A DNA stretch of 64,000 nt from Chitinophaga varians. Lineage in GTDB: Bacteria; Bacteroidota; Bacteroidia; Chitinophagales; Chitinophagaceae. The position numbers and the translations under genes were made by a program. Location: contig NZ_JABAIA010000001.1 of NCBI RefSeq assembly GCF_012641275.1, positions 1,240,001 through 1,304,000 on the forward strand, in the 5' to 3' direction. Numbering within the stretch: position 1 is the stretch's first letter; each line of letters begins with the position of its first letter. The notes beneath the pieces were generated by a model. That model worked only from the letters and a program-made list of their open reading frames with translations. It was not told the DNA's origin and made no database searches. Of the stretch, positions 55,033 to 62,461 are shown one piece after another.

Positions 55033-56097
55033 TTACTGGATCATTTCAAGGGTACGGATATAACTATCGATACCTGCCCTGATTTCTTCCAGGTAGATGA
55101 ATTCATCTGCTGTATGGGAACGGGCGGAATCACCAGGCCCCATCTTCACGGAGGTTGCCGGTATCAGCGCCTGGTCCGACGTGGTGGGTGAACCATACCA
55201 TGTTTTGCCCAGCGTAATGCCTGCCTGCACAAAAGGATGTTCCATCGGGATAAAAGAAGGTCGCATCCGCATGGAACGGGGCTTCACTTCACATTGCACA
55301 TTCGCACGGATGATATCGAGCAGCTCCTCCAGCGTGTACTGGTCGGTAGCGCGTACGTCTACGACAAAACTGCAATCGGCCGGCACTACGTTGTGCGCTT
55401 TGTTGGAAGTATTGATAACGGTGACGCTCATCTTCACCGGACCTAACGTCTCTGATACTTTCGGGTAACGGAAATCGCGGAACCACGTAATATCGGGCAA
55501 TGCCTTGTACAACGCGTTTTCGCCCTCTTCACGGGCAGCATGGCCCGCCTTGCCGTAAACGGTGCAATCCAGCACCATCAGCCCCTTTTCAGCGATGGCC
55601 AGCTGTGTCAGCGTAGGCTCTCCCACTACTGCAAAATCGATAGCAGGCAGTTTGTCGAGGATGCTTTCGATACCGTTAGCACCACTAATTTCTTCTTCTG
55701 CGGTTGCCGCCAGCACAAAGTTATATTCCAGGTCTGTGCGGTGATAGAAATGCAGGAAAGTGGCGATCAGGCTGACGAGGCAGCCGCCGGCATCATTGCT
55801 GCCCAGGCCAAACAGTTTGCCGTCTTCCACATCCGGACTGAAAGGGTCGCGGGTATACTGCGGGTTAGGCTTCACGGTGTCGTGGTGGGAATTCAGCAGG
55901 ATATTACGTTTGGACGGATCAAAATGTTTATTGACAGCCCACACGTTGTTAAGGTGCCGTTCGTGTGGTATGTCCATGGCGGTCAGGAAGTCACTGATCA
56001 CCTGGGCGGTACCGTCTTCCTCCCGGCTTAAAGAAGGCGTGGCTATGAGCTGTTTTAACAGCGCCACAGCCACGTCATATAATTTTTCGTTCCACAT
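55033..56097 (-). CDS. argE: M20-family N-acyl-ornithine/citrulline deacylase
   Basis: Zinc peptidase-like deacylase of 354 residues. Metal ligands are visible in LLNSHHDTVKPNP (His and catalytic Asp near residue 72), GSNDAGGCLVSL (Asp), and AATAEEEISGANG (general base Glu and ligand Glu), with a late His in ARSHTADEF. The operon carries an N-acyl-ornithine carbamoyltransferase, so the substrate here is most likely N-acetyl- (or N-succinyl-) citrulline, not acetylornithine. It lies three bases after argB. Confidence 0.9.
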   Translation of the reverse strand: MWNEKLYDVAVALLKQLIATPSLSREEDGTAQVISDFLTAMDIPHERHLNNVWAVNKHFDPSKRNILLNSHHDTVKPNPQYTRDPFSPDVEDGKLFGLGSNDAGGCLVSLIATFLHFYHRTDLEYNFVLAATAEEEISGANGIESILDKLPAIDFAVVGEPTLTQLAIAEKGLMVLDCTVYGKAGHAAREEGENALYKALPDITWFRDFRYPKVSETLGPVKMSVTVINTSNKAHNVVPADCSFVVDVRATDQYTLEELLDIIRANVQCEVKPRSMRMRPSFIPMEHPFVQAGITLGKTWYGSPTTSDQALIPATSVKMGPGDSARSHTADEFIYLEEIRAGIDSYIRTLEMIQ

Positions 56098-56100
56098 AGA

Positions 56101-56889
56101 CTAGCATATTAAAGTGCCCGCCACTGTATCAGTGGTGTTGCTCAGCACATCGTCGGCGTGTCCTATCAGCACTTCCTTCACACCGTTATCGATGGCGGAG
56201 AAGGCGTTCTGTAACTTAGGCAGGATGCCGTCCGTCAATACTTTTTCGTCGAGCAGCTGCTGGTAGATTTCTTTGTTGATCAGGTTGATGACTGCGTTGT
56301 CGTCCTGCGGGTCACGCAACACGCCTTTTTTCTCGAAGCAGTAAATCAGCCTTACCTGGTAACTGGCTGACAAGGCAATGGCCAGCGAAGCGGCGATCGT
56401 GTCTGCATTGGTGTTCAGCATCTGACCGTTACCATCATAGGTAAGCGGTGCAAACACCGGCGTAAGGCCGGCTTCCAGCAACGCCTTGAGCGCAGTGGCC
56501 TGTACCATCTCCGGTTTTACGTCGCCTACAAAACCGTAGTCGATTTCTTTCACCGGTCTTTTGGTGGCAGGAATGATATTGGCATCTGCGCCGGTAAGCC
56601 CGATGGCGTTACATTGCGCGGCCTGCAGTTTGGCGACCAGTTGTTTGTTCACCAGCCCGCCATATACCATGGTCACTACATCGATGGTGGCTGCATCGGT
56701 GATGCGGCGGCCATCTACATATTTGGATTCGATGCCCAGCTGGTCACCGATACGGGTAGCGATTTTACCACCACCATGTATCAGTATTTTTTTACCGGGT
56801 ATCGTTGCAAACTTTTCTAAGAAAGCCTGCAACAATACCGGGTTATCGATGACGTTTCCGCCTACTTTGATAATAAACAGATCAATCAT
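56101..56889 (-). CDS. argB: Acetylglutamate kinase
   Basis: Phosphorylates N-acylglutamate in the second step of arginine synthesis. The start is ATG 56889, two bases after the carbamoyltransferase stop; an upstream frame ATG at 56934 would overlap that gene. Family motifs are the N-terminal FIIKVGGNVID, the glycine-rich ILIHGGGKIATRIGDQLG, and the nucleotide-binding LNTNADTIAASLAIAL. The 262 residues match the non-feedback-inhibited short form, but inhibition cannot be judged by eye. Confidence 0.94.
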   Translation of the reverse strand: MIDLFIIKVGGNVIDNPVLLQAFLEKFATIPGKKILIHGGGKIATRIGDQLGIESKYVDGRRITDAATIDVVTMVYGGLVNKQLVAKLQAAQCNAIGLTGADANIIPATKRPVKEIDYGFVGDVKPEMVQATALKALLEAGLTPVFAPLTYDGNGQMLNTNADTIAASLAIALSASYQVRLIYCFEKKGVLRDPQDDNAVINLINKEIYQQLLDEKVLTDGILPKLQNAFSAIDNGVKEVLIGHADDVLSNTTDTVAGTLIC

Positions 56890-56891
56890 GA

Positions 56892-57842
56892 TTATCCTTT
56901 CAATATTTCGCTTAATACCGCCTGTGCAGCCCATACACGGTTGCCCGCTTCAGGGATCACAATGGATTGAGGCCCGTCCAGTACTTCGTCTGCGATCACC
57001 ACATTTCTTCTCACCGGCAGACAGTGCATTACCTTGGCGGTATTGGTATGTTTGAGTTTATCATTGGTCACCATCCAGCTGGGGTCTGTGCAGGTGATCT
57101 TACCGTAATCCCTATACGAAGACCAGTTTTTCACATACACAAAGTCAGCGCCTTCCAGTGCCTTGTCCTGGTTGTGTTCTATGCGGGCGTTGCCGGAGAA
57201 TTTCTCGTCCAGTTCATAGCCTTCCGGATGCGCGATCACAAAATCCACTTCTCCCCAGGCATTCATCCATTGTGCGAAAGAGTTCGGAACAGCCTGTGGC
57301 AGCGACTTTACATGTGGCGCCCAGGTCATCACCACTTTCGGTTTGCGGGGCTGCTGCCAGTTTTCCTTGATGGTGATCACATCGGTCAGGCTCTGCAAAG
57401 GGTGCAGGGTAGCGCTTTCCAGGCTCACCACCGGTACACCGGCGTATTTAATGAACTGGTTGATATATTTTTCGGTATAATCTTCCTCTTTGTTTTTCAA
57501 CCCCGGAAAGGTGCGGATAGCCAGTATGTCGAAGTATTGCCCCATCACAGCGGCAGCTTCTTTTACGTGTTCGGTGGTATTACCATTCATCACTACACCA
57601 TCATTCATCTCCAGTGCCCAGCCCTCTTTGTCGATATTGAACACCACTGCTTCCATGCCCAGGTTTTTAGCAGCTACCTGTGTACTTAAGCGTGTTCGCA
57701 AACTGGGATTCAGGAAAATCATTCCCAACGTTTTGTTTTTTCCCAATTCCTTATCGATAAAAGGATCTTTCTTGTAGTTCATGGCAATGTCCACCAACCG
57801 CGGGACACTGGGCACATCTGCTGTTGAAATAAACTGCTTCAT
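56892..57842 (-). CDS. argF': N-acyl-L-ornithine carbamoyltransferase (AOTCase/SOTCase type)
   Basis: Transfers the carbamoyl group to an N-acylated ornithine, the distinctive Bacteroidota variant of the arginine route. The 316-residue protein has the carbamoyl-phosphate loop FLNPSLRTRLSTQ (residues 43-55; SLRTR in place of the STRTR of ordinary OTCase), the LHPLQSLTD segment, the VMTWAPH block, and HCLPVRRN near 268. At the position that, as I recall, separates succinyl-specific (Pro90, Bacteroides fragilis) from acetyl-specific (Glu92, Xanthomonas) enzymes, this one has Thr90 in NGNTTEHVKE. Acyl preference is therefore open. Confidence 0.92.
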   Translation of the reverse strand: MKQFISTADVPSVPRLVDIAMNYKKDPFIDKELGKNKTLGMIFLNPSLRTRLSTQVAAKNLGMEAVVFNIDKEGWALEMNDGVVMNGNTTEHVKEAAAVMGQYFDILAIRTFPGLKNKEEDYTEKYINQFIKYAGVPVVSLESATLHPLQSLTDVITIKENWQQPRKPKVVMTWAPHVKSLPQAVPNSFAQWMNAWGEVDFVIAHPEGYELDEKFSGNARIEHNQDKALEGADFVYVKNWSSYRDYGKITCTDPSWMVTNDKLKHTNTAKVMHCLPVRRNVVIADEVLDGPQSIVIPEAGNRVWAAQAVLSEILKG

Positions 57843-57847
57843 TATTG

Positions 57848-58972
57848 CTATTTGACTTCTTTTCTAAACGCTTCCAAAAACTGATCTGCATGGGCTTTGG
57901 TCAATGCCAGGGAAGGCAGCAGCCGTATTACGTTCGGCTTGGCTTCTCCGGTAAAGATCTTATGAACGCCGAGCAGGTTCTTTCTAACATGGGCCAGCTC
58001 TTCCGGCATCTCGATACCGATCATCAGACCACGACCCCTTACTTCTTTTACCTGGGAGAACTTCCGCAGTTCTTCCATCAGGTACGCACCTACGCTGGCG
58101 GCGTTATCGATCAGCTTTTCGCTTTCGATCACTTCCAGTACGGCGAGGGCTGCTGCGCAGGCCAGGTGGTTACCACCAAACGTGGTGCCCAGCATACCAT
58201 GCACTGCTTTGAATTTCGGGGAGATGATAATGCCACCTATCGGGAAACCGTTACCCATGCCTTTTGCCATGGAGTAGATATCGGCGTCCACACCGGCAAA
58301 ATCGTGGGAGAAAAATTTACCGCTTCTGCCGTAACCACATTGCACGGAGTCAGCGATAAACACGGCGTTGTGCGCGTCGCACAGGCTTCTGATCTTCCGC
58401 AGGAAAGATTCGCTGGCCACGTTGATACCGCCCACGCCCTGAATACCTTCAATGATAACAGAAGACACTTCATGTTGTTTGAAAGCGGCTTCCAGCGCAG
58501 CTTCATCTTCCCATGGCAAAAACACGATGTTGTCGGTTTCATTCACAGGCGCTACTATCTTCGGATTATCAGTGGCTGCTACAGCGAGGGAAGTCCTTCC
58601 ATGGAAAGATTTGCGGAATGCGATCACTTTCTTCTTACCATTGTAGAAAGATGCCAGTTTCAGGGCGTTTTCATTGGCTTCGGCGCCGGAGTTGCAAAGG
58701 AACAGCTGATAGTCTGCTTTGCCGGAAACCTTGCCCAACAAAGCGGCCAGTTCTTCCTGCAGCGGCATCTTCACAGAATTGGAATAGAAGCCTACTTTAT
58801 GCAGCTGGTCTGTCAGTCTTTTTACATAGTGCGGATTCGTATGGCCGATAGAAATAACGGCATGACCACCGTACAGGTCCAGGTATTCGGTGCCTTTATC
58901 GTCCCATACGTTGGAACCGGCAGCTTTATCTATAACGATGTCGTTTACTGGATAAACGTCGAAAAGTTTCAT
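57848..58972 (-). CDS. argD: Acetylornithine aminotransferase
   Basis: Class III PLP aminotransferase of 374 residues that makes N-acyl-ornithine from the semialdehyde. The PLP lysine lies in DIYSMAKGMGNGFPIGG (near residue 238). Other motifs are FLCNSGAEANENALKLA and FIADSVQCGYGRSGKF (the usual acidic residue after D is Ser here). It starts 33 bases after argC and ends five bases before the carbamoyltransferase. Confidence 0.94.
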   Translation of the reverse strand: MKLFDVYPVNDIVIDKAAGSNVWDDKGTEYLDLYGGHAVISIGHTNPHYVKRLTDQLHKVGFYSNSVKMPLQEELAALLGKVSGKADYQLFLCNSGAEANENALKLASFYNGKKKVIAFRKSFHGRTSLAVAATDNPKIVAPVNETDNIVFLPWEDEAALEAAFKQHEVSSVIIEGIQGVGGINVASESFLRKIRSLCDAHNAVFIADSVQCGYGRSGKFFSHDFAGVDADIYSMAKGMGNGFPIGGIIISPKFKAVHGMLGTTFGGNHLACAAALAVLEVIESEKLIDNAASVGAYLMEELRKFSQVKEVRGRGLMIGIEMPEELAHVRKNLLGVHKIFTGEAKPNVIRLLPSLALTKAHADQFLEAFRKEVK

Positions 58973-59005
58973 GATGTCAGGTAAAATTGAAAATGATAAA
59001 AACGG

Positions 59006-59989
59006 TTAGAACACGATGGACTTCAGTTTCAGTCCGGCCGTTTCATCCAGCCCGCACATAAGGTTCATGTTCTGTACAGCCTGACCGGAAGCACCTTTTA
59101 CCAGGTTATCTTCAATAGAGTGGATCACGAGTTTGTCGCCCACTTTCTCGAGTTGCAGCAATACCTTGTTGGTATTCACCACCTGCTTCAGGTCTATCTG
59201 TTTTTCGCTCACATGCGTAAAAGGATGACCGGCATAGTAGTTTTTGTACAGCTGCACTGCTTCTTCCAGTGTCAGGTCGCATTGCAGGTAAGAGGTCACC
59301 CAGATGCCTCTGGGGAAATCACCGCGTACCGGTACAAAATTGACCGCTTCTCCGAAGCCGGGCTGCAACTGCACCAGGCTTCGTCGTATTTCTTTCAGGT
59401 GCTGATGGTTCAGCACTTTGTAAGTGGAGATATTGTTAGCCCTCCAGGTGAAGTGGGAAGTGGCCTGCAGGCTCTGACCGGCGCCGGTGGAGCCGGTGAT
59501 GCCGGTGGTATGTACTTCTTTCAGCAGACCGGCTTTGGCCAGCGGCAGGATGCCCAGCTGGATAGCCGTAGCAAAACAACCGGGATTGGCCACGTTACTA
59601 GCTTGTTTGATCAGCTCACGCTGCAGTTCCGGCAGCCCGTACACAAATTCCCTTCCCTTAACGCTTTCGCCTAAACGAAAGTCCTGGCTCAGGTCTATTA
59701 TTTTTATGTGAGGAGCGATATCGGTCGCTTCCAGGAATTTTTTGGATTCACCATGCCCAAGGCACAGGAACATCACGTCAATATCGTTGCTCAGCTCGGC
59801 GGTGAAAGACCGTTCTGTTTCGCCCAGCAGGTCGGCATGTACTGCGTACAACGGATTACCTGCATTACTACGGCTATGCACAAACGAAATGGATACGTCC
59901 GGATGGTTCAGCAACAACCGGATCATTTCTCCGCCTGTATAGCCTGCCCCACCAACAATGCCTACTCTTACCCTTTTATCATTCGCCAT
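59006..59989 (-). CDS. argC: N-acetyl-gamma-glutamyl-phosphate reductase
   Basis: NADPH-dependent reductase of the third arginine step. The 327 residues have the Rossmann loop VGIVGGAGYTGGEMIRLL near residue 9, the catalytic Cys in VANPGCFATAIQLG (near 138), and the active-site His region in STYKVLNHQHLKEI. The protein is of the short argC type. It follows argG by 15 bases. Confidence 0.95.
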   Translation of the reverse strand: MANDKRVRVGIVGGAGYTGGEMIRLLLNHPDVSISFVHSRSNAGNPLYAVHADLLGETERSFTAELSNDIDVMFLCLGHGESKKFLEATDIAPHIKIIDLSQDFRLGESVKGREFVYGLPELQRELIKQASNVANPGCFATAIQLGILPLAKAGLLKEVHTTGITGSTGAGQSLQATSHFTWRANNISTYKVLNHQHLKEIRRSLVQLQPGFGEAVNFVPVRGDFPRGIWVTSYLQCDLTLEEAVQLYKNYYAGHPFTHVSEKQIDLKQVVNTNKVLLQLEKVGDKLVIHSIEDNLVKGASGQAVQNMNLMCGLDETAGLKLKSIVF

Positions 59990-60004
59990 TTTTCGATGCT
60001 GATT

Positions 60005-61195
60005 TTAGAGAGAATTTTTAACCTGATGCCAGATCATTGTCTGATTACCAAAGATTTTGCTGAAGCCTCTTACGTCTTCGCCGGACCAGCCGCTGTTCAT
60101 TTCGCCGTACTTGCCGAATTTGCTGTTCATCAGGTCGTAAGGCGACTGGATACCGGTTACCTGGAGGCGGTAAGGCATCAGGGTAACGAACACTTCACCG
60201 GAAACATTTTCCTGTGTGTGTTGCAGGAACGCTTCGATGTCGCGCATGACCGGGTCCATGATCTGTCCTTCATGCATCCAGTTGCCGTAAAACTGTGCCA
60301 GCTGGTCTTTCCAGGTCAGTTGCCATTTGGTGAGCACATGTTTTTCCAGGGCGTGGTGTGCTTTGATGATCACCATGGGCGCAGCGGCTTCAAAGCCTAC
60401 ACGGCCTTTGATACCAATGATGGTATCGCCTACGTGGATGTCACGGCCGATGGCAAACGGTCCTGCGATCGTTTGCAGATATTGGATAGCTTCAGACGGG
60501 TGACCGAATTGCTGGTCGTTCACACCAACCAGTTCACCTTTTTCGAAAGTCAGTTTTACTTGTTCCTCGCCTTGTTTGGTCAGCTGGGTAGGCCATGCTG
60601 CTTCCGGCAACATACCGTTGGAAGTCAGTGTTTCCTTACCTCCTACGGAAGTGCCCCACATACCTTTATTGATGGAGTACATGGCCTTCTCGAAGTTCAC
60701 GTTCATGCCTTTGGACTGCAGGTAGGAAATTTCTTCTTCACGGCTCAGCTTCATATCACGGATGGGCGTGATGATCTCCACTCCAGGGATCATGATATGG
60801 AACACCATGTCAAAACGCACCTGGTCGTTACCAGCGCCGGTGCTGCCATGTGCTACTGCGTCAGCACCTACTTCCTTCACATATTCCGCGATGGCCAGTG
60901 CCTGGCTCATACGCTCTGCGCTCACGCTCAGCGGGTAGGTGTTATTTTTCAGTACGTTACCGAAAATCAAATATTTAATAACGCCGTCGTAGTAGGAACG
61001 GACCGCGTTAACAGTCTTGTGACTTTTAACGCCCAGGTTATAAGCGCGTTTCTCAATTTCCTGCAGCTCTTCTTCGGAAAAACCACCGGTGTTGACGATT
61101 ACGGAATGCACCTCATATCCTTTTTCTTCGGTCAGATATTTAACGCAATAGGAAGTATCAAGTCCTCCGCTAAATCCCAGTACTACTTTTTTCAT
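60005..61195 (-). CDS. argG: Argininosuccinate synthase
   Basis: Condenses citrulline with aspartate using ATP. The 396 residues start with the PP-loop VVLGFSGGLDTSYCVKYL and continue with the typical VAHGSTGAGNDQVRFD (near residue 114). The family is normal in length. Its position second in the operon, ahead of argC, is the usual Bacteroidota order. It starts 57 bases after the GNAT gene. Confidence 0.97.
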   Translation of the reverse strand: MKKVVLGFSGGLDTSYCVKYLTEEKGYEVHSVIVNTGGFSEEELQEIEKRAYNLGVKSHKTVNAVRSYYDGVIKYLIFGNVLKNNTYPLSVSAERMSQALAIAEYVKEVGADAVAHGSTGAGNDQVRFDMVFHIMIPGVEIITPIRDMKLSREEEISYLQSKGMNVNFEKAMYSINKGMWGTSVGGKETLTSNGMLPEAAWPTQLTKQGEEQVKLTFEKGELVGVNDQQFGHPSEAIQYLQTIAGPFAIGRDIHVGDTIIGIKGRVGFEAAAPMVIIKAHHALEKHVLTKWQLTWKDQLAQFYGNWMHEGQIMDPVMRDIEAFLQHTQENVSGEVFVTLMPYRLQVTGIQSPYDLMNSKFGKYGEMNSGWSGEDVRGFSKIFGNQTMIWHQVKNSL

Positions 61196-61252
61196 TTTTA
61201 CGACATCATTTATATATTCAGAACAATTATTTCAGACAGTGTGTGGCAGACT

Positions 61253-62047
61253 TCAGAACAGGAAGAATTTTTTCCTGGTGCCGGTAGCGCCGCCTTCTTT
61301 TTTGCTGTTAAGCAAAACAAATCTTTTAAATCTTAACCAGCGTTCGTAGAGCTTTATGTTTCCTTTAAATCTCCGGCGTCTTTTCTCGTGATGGATCTGG
61401 CCGGCAGCGGTCACAGACAGCTGGTTGACAGGCTGCGCGGTGGTCGCTGCAGCTTCCTGTTTGGCTTTGGCGTCGGCTATGGCCCGCTCTTCCGCTTCTT
61501 TCAGCTTCTCTGCCGGATCATACAGCATCGCTGTGCACAGGCAGTTCTTCCGCTGTTTGCTGGTGAGGATATCAAAGTTCACACAGCTGCGGCAACCTTT
61601 CCAGAATTCTTCATCGTCGGTCAGCTCGGAATAGGTAACAGGCTCGTAACCCAGTTCAGAGTTGATCTTCATCACGGCAAGACCGGTAGTAAGGCCAAAG
61701 ATTTTGGACTCAGGATATTTTTCTCTCGACAGTTCAAAAATTCTCTTTTTGATAGACTTAGCCACGCCATGCCCACGGAAGGCAGGATTCACGATCAGCC
61801 CCGAGTTGGCGACAAATTTTCCATGGCCCCAGGCCTCTATATAACAAAAGCCCACCCAGTCGCCCGTTTCGGTTAACGCAATAACAGCTTTGCCCTCCTG
61901 CATTTTAAGCTCCACGTAAGCCGGTGAACGTTTGGCAATACCGGTCCCACGCGCTTTTGCAGACGCTTCCATCTCATCGGTGATGGTTTTTGAATAGTGT
62001 ATATCGTCAGGTGTGGCTACCCTAACGATGATATGCTGATTTTCCAA
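61253..62047 (-). CDS. GNAT acyltransferase, probable glutamate N-acyltransferase of the arginine operon
   Basis: A 264-residue protein. Residues 1-160 form a GNAT domain with the acyl-CoA loop NPAFRGHGVAKSIKKRIFE near residue 88. The C-terminal 100 residues are Ala/Lys/Glu-rich and end in basic sequence, with a Cys cluster near 150-170 (GCRSCVNFD, then KNCLCTAM). It heads the arginine operon, which lacks other argA or argJ candidates, so it probably makes N-acetyl- or N-succinyl-glutamate from glutamate. The same position holds a GNAT gene in Bacteroides arginine clusters. Function is inferred from context. Confidence 0.82.
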   Translation of the reverse strand: MENQHIIVRVATPDDIHYSKTITDEMEASAKARGTGIAKRSPAYVELKMQEGKAVIALTETGDWVGFCYIEAWGHGKFVANSGLIVNPAFRGHGVAKSIKKRIFELSREKYPESKIFGLTTGLAVMKINSELGYEPVTYSELTDDEEFWKGCRSCVNFDILTSKQRKNCLCTAMLYDPAEKLKEAEERAIADAKAKQEAAATTAQPVNQLSVTAAGQIHHEKRRRRFKGNIKLYERWLRFKRFVLLNSKKEGGATGTRKKFFLF

Positions 62048-62106
62048 CTTTTAAAATTGAAATCGTGAATCAATAAACAGATTGAAGTATTCCATTACGG
62101 AACATT

Positions 62107-62158
62107 CACCGGACATGGGGATATCCGGTGCGATAGCGGTTGTATGACAAGCGCTATC
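62107..62158 (-). promoter_or_regulatory. Two hairpins in the arginine-operon leader
   Basis: CACCGGA/TCCGGTG (62107-62113 with 62124-62130) and GATAGCG/CGCTATC (62132-62138 with 62152-62158). Both are perfect 7-base stems within the predicted leader, 60-110 bases upstream of the start codon. They match no riboswitch I know. Confidence 0.4.
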
Positions 62159-62326
62159 AAATCCTGGGTCGTCGGGAAAGAAATCTAAAGACATTGAACC
62201 CAACAGAATATACCCCTTTATTTAAAGCGGGATGATATGCAGAGATGTTGGTATGAGTTGCGGTTTTTTCCAACTTCAGTTCAGCGTTAAATTGTTATAA
62301 ATATTGTCTTTAGTTTAGATTAACCG

Positions 62327-62355
62327 CAAAGTTATAATAATATCTTTTTAATCAA
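62327..62355 (-). promoter_or_regulatory. Promoter of the arginine operon
   Basis: On the minus strand TTG (62355-62353), 18-base spacer, TAACTTTG (62334-62327). The leader would be about 270 bases. The rest of 62048-62461 holds no gene. Confidence 0.55.
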
Positions 62356-62400
62356 TCGAATTTTTTTTGGGGAATGCCGATTTTTTTCAAACCGTTAACA

Positions 62401-62441
62401 AAAAGGCGGCCGTACCCAACTCGTCAGGGTCCAGCCGCCTT
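62401..62441 (-). terminator. Terminator of the fucosidase gene
   Basis: Stem AAGGCGGC (62403-62410) with GCCGCCTT (62434-62441) and inner ACCC/GGGT pairing. The T tract on the minus strand is the A run at 62397-62404. Confidence 0.75.
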
Positions 62442-62461
62442 ATACTTTAGTTTTTTATATA

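Noticed and set aside
57845..58984. 379-codon open frame on plus opposite argD
   Set aside because: Antisense to a clear aminotransferase; no promoter or conserved motif.
59708..61336. 542-codon open frame on plus, opposite argC and argG
   Set aside because: It is antisense to strongly conserved arginine genes and is rich in Phe, His and Gln, which is typical of a shadow frame.
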